A stretch of 64,000 nucleotides of DNA from the NCBI RefSeq assembly GCF_037201965.1, contig NZ_CP147518.1, forward strand, positions 3,589,001 through 3,653,000, given 5' to 3'. Numbering within the stretch: the stretch's first letter is position 1; each line of letters begins with the position of its first letter. The position numbers were made by a program, and so were the translations under genes. Source of the DNA: Spirosoma sp. SC4-14 (GTDB lineage: Bacteria > Bacteroidota > Bacteroidia > Cytophagales > Spirosomataceae). Positions 54,088-62,417 of this stretch are shown in pieces. Below the pieces are notes generated by a model. The model had not been told where the DNA came from. It worked only from the letters and a program-made list of their open reading frames with translations, and searched no databases.

Positions 54088-54113
54088 ATGGCCAGTAGCA
54101 TTGCCCTGGCCAT
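54088..54113. terminator. Terminator after the integrase
   Basis: ATGGCCAG (54088-54095) pairs with CTGGCCAT (54106-54113), 10-base loop. A T-run follows on the minus strand (CATTTTTATTT), so it also ends the leftward block of element genes. Confidence 0.65.
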
Positions 54114-54184
54114 TCTGTAACCACCGTAATTTTAAACTAGATTTATGCCTTATGCTTTTCAAGATTTTATGAAGGTATAAGGTA

Positions 54185-54388
54185 TTAACCAACAAAAATA
54201 CCTGGAGAAGCTGACGAATCATCCACGACTTTTTCTAGTGATTCTTCTGGGAAATATCCTAATTCCAACTTTCCATTCATAAACCATTGACATGTAAAAA
54301 TACCTGTTAAGTCGTTAAAATGCGTAACTGTCATAATTGGCCCTCCCGACTTAAGCCGGACTTTGTCTCCTATCTTGATGGATGGCAT
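54185..54388 (-). CDS. YodC-like DUF2158 small protein
   Basis: 67 residues from the ATG at 54388 (MPSIKIGDKVRL); the 19-codon upstream extension is rejected. DUF2158 is recognised from GDKVRLKSGGPIMTV and the following TGIFTCQWFMNGKLELGYFPEESL, an SH3-like fold with a conserved CxWF. It is often found in phages and islands. Function is unknown. Confidence 0.85.
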   Translation of the reverse strand: MPSIKIGDKVRLKSGGPIMTVTHFNDLTGIFTCQWFMNGKLELGYFPEESLEKVVDDSSASPGIFVG

Positions 54389-54469
54389 GATTAAAAGATT
54401 AAAATTGTGGACATTATAAACGTAAAAAGGTGTTAACAAATTCACTTGAAAGCGCCTTCAATCAATTAA

Positions 54470-54640
54470 CTACTGGGTTTGCGCTAGGGTTTCATCACAG
54501 TAAAAAGTATCCGATGTAGTTATAATTTTACTTCCATCGCCTGATGATAATTCAATTCTGACAATTTGGTTAACATTCACTAAGACCTTTTCATCCTCAG
54601 TATAGTTTAATGACCTAGTTAAGCTGATAAACGGATTCAT
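54470..54640 (-). CDS. Small element protein, FlbD-like fold suggested
   Basis: 56 residues (ATG at 54640, stop at 54470-54472), too short for most tracks. The chain reads as a real protein with alternating hydrophobics: LVNVNQIVRIE then an SSGDGSKIITTSDTFYCDETL part. It recalls the FlbD-type pattern of a strand, Asn/Ile-rich turn, strand. AT-rich codons like its neighbours. It lies in the leftward block with matching orientation and short gaps. Confidence 0.55.
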   Translation of the reverse strand: MNPFISLTRSLNYTEDEKVLVNVNQIVRIELSSGDGSKIITTSDTFYCDETLAQTQ

Positions 54641-54698
54641 ATTACAAGGGTTTAGTTATGAGTGAAAAGGGATAAACTTAGATCTTTATACGCTTTAA

Positions 54699-55241
54699 CT
54701 ATTTCTGAATTAACATAGGGCCTTCATTAAGAAATAACCAATTAGGATTACAGCCCATTGATACCAGTGTAATTATAGAAAAAACTGTCATAGCCTGTTG
54801 CGGGTCTCGGCCTGATTCTATTGACGCAATATCACTTTCGCTTAATCCCAATAAATTTCCAAAGTCTTTTTGAGTAACGTTTACGTATGCTCTGAATAAA
54901 CGAATGTTAGTCTCAAAAATAGTTTTTAATGGCATTGCCATCTCTTTATCAGGCAAAGTAAAATATACAAGATAACTATCTTCAGGCATCCATGCCTTAT
55001 TATCACCTGTAATGAAAATTTCCATCGGCTTTACCGAAATATTATATTGCTCTAACATTTTTCGCAGTTCGGGCACGGAAATGCTTGGCAAAATAGGCGC
55101 TACAACACCCGGCGTATCCTTAAGTGCTGAAAAAGGTATGGCCACAGCAACTTTACCTTTTGGGACTTCTACATTTTCAAAAAAGACACAACCTTTAGAT
55201 TCTAAATCTGTTTTCATGTTGCTATATTCTTCTTCGGTCAT
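54699..55241 (-). CDS. HTH (XRE-type) element protein with N-terminal unknown domain
   Basis: 180 residues. The C-terminal ~65 residues contain a Cro/CI-like helix-turn-helix (TQKDFGNLLGLSESDIASIESGRD) and a GCNPNWLFLNEGPML end typical of XRE regulators in Bacteroidota. The N-terminal ~110 residues are unassigned. It starts 12 bases after the stop of the upstream gene, so they are an operon. A regulator or antitoxin-like role is possible. Confidence 0.7.
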   Translation of the reverse strand: MTEEEYSNMKTDLESKGCVFFENVEVPKGKVAVAIPFSALKDTPGVVAPILPSISVPELRKMLEQYNISVKPMEIFITGDNKAWMPEDSYLVYFTLPDKEMAMPLKTIFETNIRLFRAYVNVTQKDFGNLLGLSESDIASIESGRDPQQAMTVFSIITLVSMGCNPNWLFLNEGPMLIQK

Positions 55242-55253
55242 TTCTTTCGGCGT

Positions 55254-55604
55254 CTAATTATTAAAATCATAAAGCATTTTCTTCGGCCATTCTCCAGACT
55301 CGACCAAGTGTTCAACTATAGGTTTTAAAAAATTGAACAATTCAGGTTTCCAATTAGCAGGTCGTACCCGTTCTGAAAAGTATGTGTATGAGTTACTGAT
55401 AAAGTGTAAATAACCTTCTGCCATTAAAGCAATATTTAAATCGGTATTATTTTCAGGATCAGTAGTGTTTTTAGGGCATGAAATTTCAATAAGCCGTATA
55501 GCGACATTAGCTTCATGTTGGGTGTACTCTAGCAATTTTTCATAAGAAAGTTTTTTTGCTTCCTTTAAATATTTGTTTGCATCCAAGTAATTCTTTGGTG
55601 ACAT
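55254..55604 (-). CDS. Hypothetical element protein
   Basis: 116 residues, mainly helical (YLDANKYLKEAKKLSYEKLLEYTQHEANVAIRLIE). No family recognised. It is cotranscribed with the HTH protein that follows 12 bases later. The pairing of a helical protein with an HTH partner could be a toxin-antitoxin arrangement, but nothing in the sequence proves it. Confidence 0.6.
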   Translation of the reverse strand: MSPKNYLDANKYLKEAKKLSYEKLLEYTQHEANVAIRLIEISCPKNTTDPENNTDLNIALMAEGYLHFISNSYTYFSERVRPANWKPELFNFLKPIVEHLVESGEWPKKMLYDFNN

Positions 55605-55705
55605 AATTTCAATTTTTAGTTTAGCATGGTTTAGGTATGAAAAATCTATCTGGGTCGTTTTTTCATGTAAGACTTAATCGATCAAGTAGTCGTCCTGACC
55701 CTCGA

Positions 55706-56251
55706 TTATTGGGTTCGTTTAGCCTCAGCGTCAATGAACTCCTGAAGGCTATTTATGATCTGATTCACCTGTTCATGGATAATCTCCAACTGTTGCTTAA
55801 CCCGGTTTTTGTTCATACCCTTAGGTCGCAGCTCAACCCCATAAGACCCCTGCGGACCCAGATCATAACGAAAGTTGGTCAGTGTCACCCGGTAATAGCG
55901 ATCGTAGCATTCTATACTGGCTGCATAATCCAGTGCTGGTATTAACTGCGGGCCGCTTCTCGTTTTAATGTACTGTTTGTCAATGCGCCCGGTAGCAATA
56001 ATATCGCCTATTAAATTGTCACTGATAGCCAGGGCATGAGATGGGTTGCCTACATGAAAAGCCGCCCACCGACGAGCTTGCCGGAAGATATCCTCTCGCT
56101 CACTAGGTAGCCGGTTGGATGTTTGATAACTAACGCGGCCGTACTGTAGTGGCATTACCCCTAGTACTTTACCGTTTTGAATTTCATTGGGAATAAAGCC
56201 GCCACAACTTGACAAGAAAAGGCCAATCACAAATAGAGAAAGGTACTTCAT
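55706..56251 (-). CDS. DUF4468-like lipoprotein
   Basis: 181 residues with a lipobox (FLSSC, C16). Residues ~50-150 (SNRLPSEREDIFRQARRWAAFHVGNPSHALAISDNLIGDIIATG through YRVTLTNFRYD) match the TBP-like DUF4468 pattern of Bacteroidota envelope proteins. A helical tail follows. Possibly a cell-surface lysogenic-conversion protein. Leftward like its neighbours. Confidence 0.75.
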   Translation of the reverse strand: MKYLSLFVIGLFLSSCGGFIPNEIQNGKVLGVMPLQYGRVSYQTSNRLPSEREDIFRQARRWAAFHVGNPSHALAISDNLIGDIIATGRIDKQYIKTRSGPQLIPALDYAASIECYDRYYRVTLTNFRYDLGPQGSYGVELRPKGMNKNRVKQQLEIIHEQVNQIINSLQEFIDAEAKRTQ

Positions 56252-56310
56252 TACGGTATTAATTGATTTTTGAGATTAAATAGGAAATGATCGGATAATG
56301 TGAATCAATA

Positions 56311-56541
56311 TTACATCGTACTCAGATCATTGGTAATGGCCTGTTCGTCGTAGATCGTTAGCTTTCCTTTGCGGAGATGAGAGTAGTACGCGCGACCAGC
56401 GGCTAGTGCACGACTTTTGTTGCCGCTTCGAAGCGCATCATCATAAATGGCTTTCAGTTCGGCTTCTTTGCGGCCACGTTGTACGTTGACCAGTATAACA
56501 AGGGCGACTATACCCAGAAAGGTAAAGATGAGAACGTCCAT
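56311..56541 (-). CDS. Small single-TM protein
   Basis: 76 residues with an N-terminal transmembrane helix (VLIFTFLGIVALVILVNV) then a basic cytoplasmic part with a helical repeat-like KAIYDDALRSGNKSRALAAGRAYYSHLRKG. No family recognised. Same strand and spacing as neighbouring lysogeny genes. Confidence 0.6.
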   Translation of the reverse strand: MDVLIFTFLGIVALVILVNVQRGRKEAELKAIYDDALRSGNKSRALAAGRAYYSHLRKGKLTIYDEQAITNDLSTM

Positions 56542-56844
56542 AAAGGTGTGGTTGAGATATAGAGCAAAGTCTAAGTAACTTCTATTTTACTTATTAATAG
56601 GTGCTAGTACCAAAAAGTAAATACCATAATCTATTATTCGGTAGACATTACTTTTATGTGTATACGTTTCCTTAACGCCATTTCTGCTCTGTGCGTACAA
56701 ACGCATCTCTGGCCAACTGGACTTTGAAATGACGCCTAGCCGACGGGTGAGTCCATTGGCAGAATTCTATATTAGTTATTAAGGGCGCAAATTCATTCCT
56801 GTGCTTACTTAAGTGTCCACTTAGTTGTGTACCGAGCACAACGA
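56542..56844. other. Non-coding gap in the leftward block
   Basis: 303 bases without a supported gene. A short palindrome TAAGTGTCCACTTA (56810-56823) and an imperfect stem TTAGTTGTG/CACAACGACTAA just after the next gene's stop are the only structure seen. They may be terminators for the rightmost gene. Confidence 0.35.
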
Positions 56845-57129
56845 CTAATCTGGTTTGAGGTGTTCTAATACGTTGATGAAAGCCTGACTGGAATTGGTAA
56901 ACATATCCTCAGTTGGCCTGATTCCTACCGTCTTACCAACAATCACCTGGACAAAGTTGTAGAAGGCTACATCTCCTGTAGCCACTACAAGGCAATTTAG
57001 AAATTGTTTTTTGTGCTTACGAAAAGTGGCTCCTTTCCCAATGCTATTACTATCCTCTTCTCTTCCTGAGCAGATAGTGGTAAACGTTCTGGCTACTAAC
57101 GCTGAAAGCATAGGCCTGTATGAATTCAT
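56845..57129 (-). CDS. Uncertain small ORF overlapping the next gene
   Basis: 94 codons. The last ~60 residues (KQFLNCLVVATGDVAFYNFVQVIVGKTVG) look protein-like, but the first ~27 lie over the end of the secreted-protein gene in a different frame. Either the true start is internal or the two frames were one gene broken by a frameshift near 57050-57130. Confidence 0.3.
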   Translation of the reverse strand: MNSYRPMLSALVARTFTTICSGREEDSNSIGKGATFRKHKKQFLNCLVVATGDVAFYNFVQVIVGKTVGIRPTEDMFTNSSQAFINVLEHLKPD

Positions 57130-57403
57130 ATCCGTGGCTGGTCATGAAATTCAACGCATCGATCATGGAGTTAAACGTCAGCAACTTGTCATTGGCATCC
57201 CGGAGTTGAGTATCCCGCTGGGACCAGTAGCTATTCTCCTGGCCAAAATCAATCTCAATGGTCAGTTTGTTGCTCAATAGCTTCGACGTACCGACGATCT
57301 GTACGTATTCGACGTTGATGTTCTTTAGCGGTACACCATTAACCGTTTGCGCCAGTAAAGCAGATGGGAAAAGTAATAGGGCAAGGTAAACTAGTCTCTT
57401 CAT
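57050..57403 (-). CDS. Small secreted protein
   Basis: 117 residues from the ATG at 57403 (an ATG two codons earlier is equally possible). Sec signal peptide (KRLVYLALLLFPSALLA), then a helix-strand pattern (LLSNKLTIEIDFGQENSYWSQRD) ending FIQAYAFSVSSQNVYHYLLRKRRG. No family recognised. The overlap of its end with the frame at 56845 should be checked for a sequencing or natural frameshift. Confidence 0.6.
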   Translation of the reverse strand: MKRLVYLALLLFPSALLAQTVNGVPLKNINVEYVQIVGTSKLLSNKLTIEIDFGQENSYWSQRDTQLRDANDKLLTFNSMIDALNFMTSHGYEFIQAYAFSVSSQNVYHYLLRKRRG

Positions 57404-57553
57404 GTGCATGTTTGTTTATTACTGCTAAAAGATTGCCTCTTTACCAATATACCGATCAGTCCGGTGCGCATTTAATACGGCAGGCGGAGTGCTCGACCGG
57501 TTGGAAGAAGTAGTCTTTGCTCTTTATAGGAGACTGAGGGTAAAGGTGAATAA

Positions 57554-57958
57554 CTAGCCTGTAATTAACCAGAAGGCCGTAGAAGTAATCAGTATGATTG
57601 TGAATAACAAAGCCCCCATACAGCCGCTCTTAGAGCTCGCAGCGTTAGGAGTCGAGGTAGGCAGCTCAGATTCAAACACACGGATTGCGGCATACAAATG
57701 CTTTCCATCAGAGCCACTTCGTATAAGTTTAGCCGCTACATAGCCTCCCCTGTCAATTATTCGTGCTATAGTCTGGGCCCGATAAGCCGGTATATAGCCC
57801 AACTTGTGTTTCTTGTAAAAAATCTGAACGGCGTCTGGGTCAACAGAGTTATCTGGCTCCCGAACCAGAGTGAGCGGTTCATCGATAGAGATCGAATCTA
57901 GTATGTAAGGACCAGCATAATGGTTTATTCCAGCGATGGATGTGTTAAAAGCGGTCAT
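57554..57958 (-). CDS. HIRAN-domain protein with C-terminal transmembrane helix
   Basis: 134 residues. The HIRAN fold is visible in TSIAGINHYAGPYIL, LVREPDNSVDPDAVQIFYKKHKLGYIPAYRAQTIARIIDRGG, which normally binds a 3' single-strand end at stalled forks in helicases such as HLTF. Here the domain is alone, with a Ser/Thr-rich linker and a tail anchor MGALLFTIILITSTAFWLI. Stand-alone HIRAN proteins are suspected in nucleic-acid-sensing roles, including phage biology. Divergent from a small plus-strand ORF. Confidence 0.8.
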   Translation of the reverse strand: MTAFNTSIAGINHYAGPYILDSISIDEPLTLVREPDNSVDPDAVQIFYKKHKLGYIPAYRAQTIARIIDRGGYVAAKLIRSGSDGKHLYAAIRVFESELPTSTPNAASSKSGCMGALLFTIILITSTAFWLITG

Positions 57959-58010
57959 TATATTTACCCAAAGATAAATTTTATAGAAATTTGCTTAACC
58001 CTTATCCCAC

Positions 58011-58208
58011 ATGGAACATATAAATTTCAACCAGCAAATAGACTACAAATTACTGTTAACCAAATATATGGCTGTCATCACCTATGTAGAAGGAATAAAT
58101 TTTGTCAGTGAATGTTCTAGCGATTCTGATAGTTCGATAGTAGTATTTTCAAATCAGGAATTGGAAGCCTTGGATCAGATTGCTATCGATATGGAAGCCA
58201 TTTTTTAG
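58011..58208 (+). CDS. Small acidic element protein
   Basis: 65 residues, acidic, with FVSECSSDSDSSIVVFSNQELEALDQIAIDMEAIF. No family recognised. It is divergent from the HIRAN gene and its 3' end overlaps the convergent gene by 26 bases. Coding status rests on ATG, composition and lack of a better explanation. Confidence 0.45.
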   Translation: MEHINFNQQIDYKLLLTKYMAVITYVEGINFVSECSSDSDSSIVVFSNQELEALDQIAIDMEAIF

Positions 58209-58845
58209 ATTTAAAACTGTAGCTCCTCTCTGATATATATACATTAAAGTCTCCAGGAAAATGAACATTTATTCTAAGGCTCTTGAAAGAGGTTACTTGT
58301 ATTCTATCTAATACGTCATCTCCTTTATAAGTGAATCGATGTGTGTATTTGATAAATCCATTAGCTTTTAAATAGTCAGCCCAAAAGTTAAGAACATTTA
58401 TGCATATTTCTAATAGATCTTTTACTTCCCCTGTCAATAAGGTTACTAAGATGCGAAGCTGGCTATAGCCATACATTGGTTGTGGCGAATTGCGAAAGAA
58501 TACGGTAACAAACTTCTCCTGAATTGACGTTATATCTTCAATTTGCTTATTGGGATTAAAAGTCAGTTGACCGTGCTTCATCGCATTTGCGATATCGCCA
58601 ATCAGATCAAATTCAGGGAAAAGCAACGCAACCTTTTTGCGTGTAAATGTTTTTTCCTGATGATAAGGCTCAAGTCTATCTCTGAGATGAAATAAATACT
58701 CTGTTAAAACTTTTGCTGGGCCCATTATCTTTATGCCTCCTCCTTCTCCTCTATCTATTGCGGTTAAGTATTCCTGATAAGCAGGCAATACCTGTTCATA
58801 AAAATGAACGGCTATAGCATCGTCAATAGGTTTAGGCTTCTTCAT
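58183..58845 (-). CDS. Hypothetical element protein, HEPN-like region
   Basis: 220 residues. The middle part FPEFDLIGDIANAMKHGQL is like the NxxKH core of HEPN-type helical proteins, though the usual R-x4-6-H catalytic motif is not clear. The start IDDAIAVHFYEQVLPAYQEYL is helical. The C-terminal 50 residues are strand-rich. No family confirmed. In a block of lysogeny/accessory genes. Confidence 0.6.
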   Translation of the reverse strand: MKKPKPIDDAIAVHFYEQVLPAYQEYLTAIDRGEGGGIKIMGPAKVLTEYLFHLRDRLEPYHQEKTFTRKKVALLFPEFDLIGDIANAMKHGQLTFNPNKQIEDITSIQEKFVTVFFRNSPQPMYGYSQLRILVTLLTGEVKDLLEICINVLNFWADYLKANGFIKYTHRFTYKGDDVLDRIQVTSFKSLRINVHFPGDFNVYISERSYSFKSKKWLPYR

Positions 58846-58927
58846 TAAAATAGGATTGTAGGATACTGAAATAAATAACGTTTACTTTTAAACACTACTT
58901 TAAATACAGACCGATGTAGATACTTGA

Positions 58928-59173
58928 TTAACCCTCGGTCGAATTCTCCTTTAGCTTATTTATAGCGCTCTGTAATTTATCTTCAGTTTCGGAGTCATCG
59001 GTCTCAAAATGAAAATCCTGAGTCTTTAAATCAGCTATTGTTCTTATTTTAGTCCAATCTATAGTTGGATCCTGTTCCATAATTCGCTCTTTAACTAATT
59101 CCGCAAGCCGCGCCGATGCTAACTCATTGAGCTTTTCATTAAAAAGACCAGCTATTTCTTTATCCTTCGACAT
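58928..59173 (-). CDS. Small hypothetical element protein
   Basis: 81 residues, charged and helical (AGLFNEKLNELASARLAELVKERIM). No family recognised. The acidic C-terminal half and the position between other leftward genes are compatible with a small regulatory or antitoxin-like protein, without direct support. Confidence 0.5.
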   Translation of the reverse strand: MSKDKEIAGLFNEKLNELASARLAELVKERIMEQDPTIDWTKIRTIADLKTQDFHFETDDSETEDKLQSAINKLKENSTEG

Positions 59174-59248
59174 AATAATATAGTTAGTGATCGTTTTCTA
59201 ATTAAAAAAGTCAATTTTTCAATTAGAAAAATTATACATAAAATGTTT

Positions 59249-59716
59249 TTATCTGAGAACGAATAAGATTGCTAAGCCTAGAGCCAGGCTAAATAAAGTC
59301 TTTATGCCTGACTCAACCCCAATAATCGTTCTGTGGTGATCGCTTAGATATCTCCCCTTGTATTCACCAGTTCTATAACCTTCTATTCCAGGTTTTACAG
59401 TTACCCAGCACATAAAGCCGATAATACCGATTCCCATTATACGACCAATAGTATCATTGAATATTGCCCCTGCTATAGCGGACCAAAAGAAGGCTGCAAG
59501 CGTCAACATGAAAACAAAGCCAATCGTATTCAGAACTGCCTTAACTACTGTTGGTGGTGATGGTTCTGATTCTATTATTGGGGCTGAGCGTGATTTTGAC
59601 GAACGTTTATAGTCATGTCGAAAAGTCAGACCAGGTATCCCTGTCCGAAAGGATACTCCTGTTTTCCCAAATGTGGCATTGCCTATCTTAATGCGTGGAC
59701 GGTAGCGAAATCCCAT
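59249..59716 (-). CDS. DUF4236 domain membrane protein
   Basis: 155 residues. The N-terminal MGFRYRPRIKIGNATFGKTGVSFRTGIPGLTF matches DUF4236 (usual MGFRFRKSIKLGPGxRxNxSKSGxSxSxG). It is followed by a linker and about three transmembrane helices. DUF4236 is widespread in phages and genomic islands and its role is unknown. Not obviously linked to the ATPase/DUF3226 pair upstream. Confidence 0.85.
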   Translation of the reverse strand: MGFRYRPRIKIGNATFGKTGVSFRTGIPGLTFRHDYKRSSKSRSAPIIESEPSPPTVVKAVLNTIGFVFMLTLAAFFWSAIAGAIFNDTIGRIMGIGIIGFMCWVTVKPGIEGYRTGEYKGRYLSDHHRTIIGVESGIKTLFSLALGLAILFVLR

Positions 59717-59803
59717 AATTTTGTTTTTTTACTTAATAGGCAATGTAGTCAATAGGTGAATGGCAAGTGATTGGAACTCTTTTAGAGCCGGTTTACTCAT
59801 GAG

Positions 59804-60445
59804 CTAGGCCACGTTGGGATTAAACAATGCGTTAAGCCAATCAATAAAGTTTATACACTGTGCTGCGTTGTGATCCAAATAATGCTTGGTGATGGCCTGC
59901 CCCATTGGGGTACCTGGATCTTCCTGCCACGATAAAAAGGTATGTACATACGCTTTTGAACGGTGTATGACATTATAGCGATGGTGACCAGTTTGCTCCA
60001 GTGTATTCAAAGCCACATTGACATAGGCTTTTAGTGGATCAGTATCAGGAATAAGATTTGTTATAAAGTCTTCCAGCATACCTATTGATGTATTATCAGG
60101 CATAATCCAAATGCCTACTACAGGAAATATGGTATGAGCAGGAAGAATCAGTCCGCTGTTAGGCAATGTAGTAGGTACCATATAACCTGAGTCAATAAGG
60201 ATTCCGGATATACTTGCCCATCTGGCGTCAAGATTTTGATCGGCGTCAATGATAATTCCTACCGCAGTATTAGTCCCTTGCTTCAAATAAACTGAAAACA
60301 TTTGTTTAAGGTTACTAATGCTTTTACAATCAATTACATCAAACGTTTCCGCTATATGATGTTGCCTACAAATAGCCCATGCTACGTGCTGATCATTATG
60401 CCCTTCAACAAGAAGCTTAGCATTGAATTTTTCTTCAAGTATCAT
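59804..60445 (-). CDS. DUF3226 TOPRIM-like protein (PARIS AriB-like partner)
   Basis: 213 residues. The TOPRIM-type metal site is E14 (LLVEGHND) and D67-x-D69 (GIIIDADQN), with a further acidic pair E125-D126 in GMLEDF. A WIMPDN motif near 113-118 and the C-terminal HRSKAYVHTFLSWQEDPGTPMGQAI complete the DUF3226 pattern. TOPRIM proteins paired with OLD/AAA-type ATPases act as abortive defence nucleases. It follows the ATPase after a single base, so the two are translationally coupled. Confidence 0.85.
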   Translation of the reverse strand: MILEEKFNAKLLVEGHNDQHVAWAICRQHHIAETFDVIDCKSISNLKQMFSVYLKQGTNTAVGIIIDADQNLDARWASISGILIDSGYMVPTTLPNSGLILPAHTIFPVVGIWIMPDNTSIGMLEDFITNLIPDTDPLKAYVNVALNTLEQTGHHRYNVIHRSKAYVHTFLSWQEDPGTPMGQAITKHYLDHNAAQCINFIDWLNALFNPNVA

Positions 60446-60446
60446 A

Positions 60447-61640
60447 TCAGCGAATTTCTATATTGAATTTGGCTGACGTTTCAAGTTCTTCAGTGCTATA
60501 CTCTATTGAATATAGTTTGTCATCACTCCTTTGTATACGTATTGCTTTGGCAGGATGTTTTCCTTGCGGTAAATTGGATAACACCTTAGAAAATGAGTGA
60601 ATTGTATCTGAACTATGTGTTGTTACAAATACTTGAACATTCAGTTTTATTGAAAGTGAAAAAATGATTTTCCATAGGTTTTCCTGTACAGAAAAATGTA
60701 ATCCATTTTCAAACTCATCAATTAATAAGAACCCATCTTTACAGTTTACAAGAGCAAGAATTATAGTCAATATTCTATTGATTCCGTCTCCCATACTACT
60801 AATTGGGATAGGCATTTCTTCATTTACCACTTTGGCCATCCCTAATCTTTGCCCAAATTCATTTGTTTGAAATGCAAATTGCTGTACAGTGGGGTCAATG
60901 AGTTGTAATGCCTCAGTAACTGACTTCTTTAATTGGTCATCAAATGCAATATTTTCGTGTAGTATAGCATTATTTTTTTCATTATTAACATTTGATCGTA
61001 TATAAAAAACTTTATTTTGGGCAGCGAAAATTTCAGAGATCTGAACTTGTGCCCTATAGTCTCTGTCAAAATAAATTGGGAAACCATATCCATTTGAAGT
61101 GTAGTAAACTATATCGGTTGCTTGGCCGTATGTTCCTTCTAAGTTTAAAGTTTCAATAAGATCTGGATTAAGAGAATGTTTACCTTTAACCATTTTGGTA
61201 TTTCCATTTTCATCCTTTACAACAAAATCTTTATCGTATATAACAGTAAAATAAATATCTACATAAACTCTTTTATAAAACGGTTCATTTATTAAGGTTT
61301 CATCGGTTGCATTAATTCTTAATCTTGAAAACGGGTGACTTTTTCTCTTATGCATTACCGAGGCGAATGCTGCCTTGTTAAAAAGTACAACATTTCTGGA
61401 TGATTGATTTAAATTAATAAAAAAGTCTCCCTCTCTATTGTTTATCAGCTTAAATATCCAACCAAGTAGAATATTATAATCTCCTACTGCTTTTGTACTA
61501 AGGGCTGCAATTGATATAGCTTCTAATATAGATGTTTTTCCAGTATTATTTTTTCCAACAAATAAATTAACGTTACTCAAATTTTTAATTTGCAGTAATT
61601 CTATATTGCGATAACTATTTATTTCAATGGAATTAAACAT
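60447..61640 (-). CDS. AAA-type (OLD/AriA-like) ATPase
   Basis: 397 residues of the SMC/ABC-like AAA_15/AAA_21 ATPase type: Walker A GKNNTGKTS (29-37), signature-like ISSMGDGINRIL, Walker B LLIDEFENG with D308/E309, and H342 in VFVTTHSSD. The N-terminus MFNSIEINSYRNIELLQIKNL is the standard beta-strand of RecF/OLD ATPases. Such ATPases sense a phage protein and control a TOPRIM partner. AT-rich like the rest of the block. Between the repressor and the DUF3226 gene, all leftward. Confidence 0.9.
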   Translation of the reverse strand: MFNSIEINSYRNIELLQIKNLSNVNLFVGKNNTGKTSILEAISIAALSTKAVGDYNILLGWIFKLINNREGDFFINLNQSSRNVVLFNKAAFASVMHKRKSHPFSRLRINATDETLINEPFYKRVYVDIYFTVIYDKDFVVKDENGNTKMVKGKHSLNPDLIETLNLEGTYGQATDIVYYTSNGYGFPIYFDRDYRAQVQISEIFAAQNKVFYIRSNVNNEKNNAILHENIAFDDQLKKSVTEALQLIDPTVQQFAFQTNEFGQRLGMAKVVNEEMPIPISSMGDGINRILTIILALVNCKDGFLLIDEFENGLHFSVQENLWKIIFSLSIKLNVQVFVTTHSSDTIHSFSKVLSNLPQGKHPAKAIRIQRSDDKLYSIEYSTEELETSAKFNIEIR

Positions 61641-61680
61641 AGAACTATGAAATATTTAAGAAAAAAGTAGAGTTAATTTA

Positions 61681-62391
61681 TCATAGTAATCCTTTATGAT
61701 AGTCATATACATGAAAAACGCGACGAATTTCCTCCATCTTGATAATTCTTTGTTCACGCGTATTATCTGATTCGACCGTTATTTCTTTATTATCCCAATC
61801 AACCTTAACAAGGCTTTTTATAATTAACTCATCACGATAATCCAACATTACAATCTTGCCAACTCTAGGCAACTCCCCATCAGGTAATCTATAGGCTAAC
61901 ATTTCGAATCCTGCTTTTAATCGTGGCTCCATGCTATCGCCATTAATGGTTACAATCGTATGATCTTCAGGCTTAATACCGGGATAAAGTTTATAGGGCG
62001 GTATGAACTCCCATTCCTGCTCTTCGGGGGGTCTGGTTGGGTATGCTGCATAGCCGTATCCTGTTCTGGCATAGAGAGGGGTCTTCAGAATTGGTACTAA
62101 ATCGACATTATCGGCAATCCTTATACCCTTAAGTTTTGCGCGATCATTATGATAGGGGGCATTATATATAATTGGCTCTTCTACTTTCCTCTCTCCTTCG
62201 CCTGTTAAAATCCACTCCTTTCTATACCCGAACTTATCTTCAATAGCTTTAGCCAATTCTTCAGTGAAGGCCTTTTTGCCATTTCTCAAAGCTGATACAA
62301 TTGAAGGATTCCGACCAGACATTTCCACGATCTGGCGTTCGCTTCTTTTCTCCTCTCTCGCAATTATCTCAAGACGTTGAAACGGAGTCAT
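61681..62391 (-). CDS. CI/LexA-like phage repressor with S24 peptidase domain
   Basis: 236 residues from the ATG at 62391. N-terminal helix-turn-helix (ERQIVEMSGRNPSIVSALRNGKK), linker, and an S24 domain with Ser in NGDSMEPRL and the catalytic Lys in DELIIKSLVKV. It should repress the rightward promoter in the lysogen and be inactivated by self-cleavage after DNA damage (family knowledge). It heads the leftward gene block and is divergent from the Cro-like gene. Confidence 0.93.
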   Translation of the reverse strand: MTPFQRLEIIAREEKRSERQIVEMSGRNPSIVSALRNGKKAFTEELAKAIEDKFGYRKEWILTGEGERKVEEPIIYNAPYHNDRAKLKGIRIADNVDLVPILKTPLYARTGYGYAAYPTRPPEEQEWEFIPPYKLYPGIKPEDHTIVTINGDSMEPRLKAGFEMLAYRLPDGELPRVGKIVMLDYRDELIIKSLVKVDWDNKEITVESDNTREQRIIKMEEIRRVFHVYDYHKGLL

Positions 62392-62417
62392 TATTCCTAG
62401 CAGGTAAAATCGGGTTT

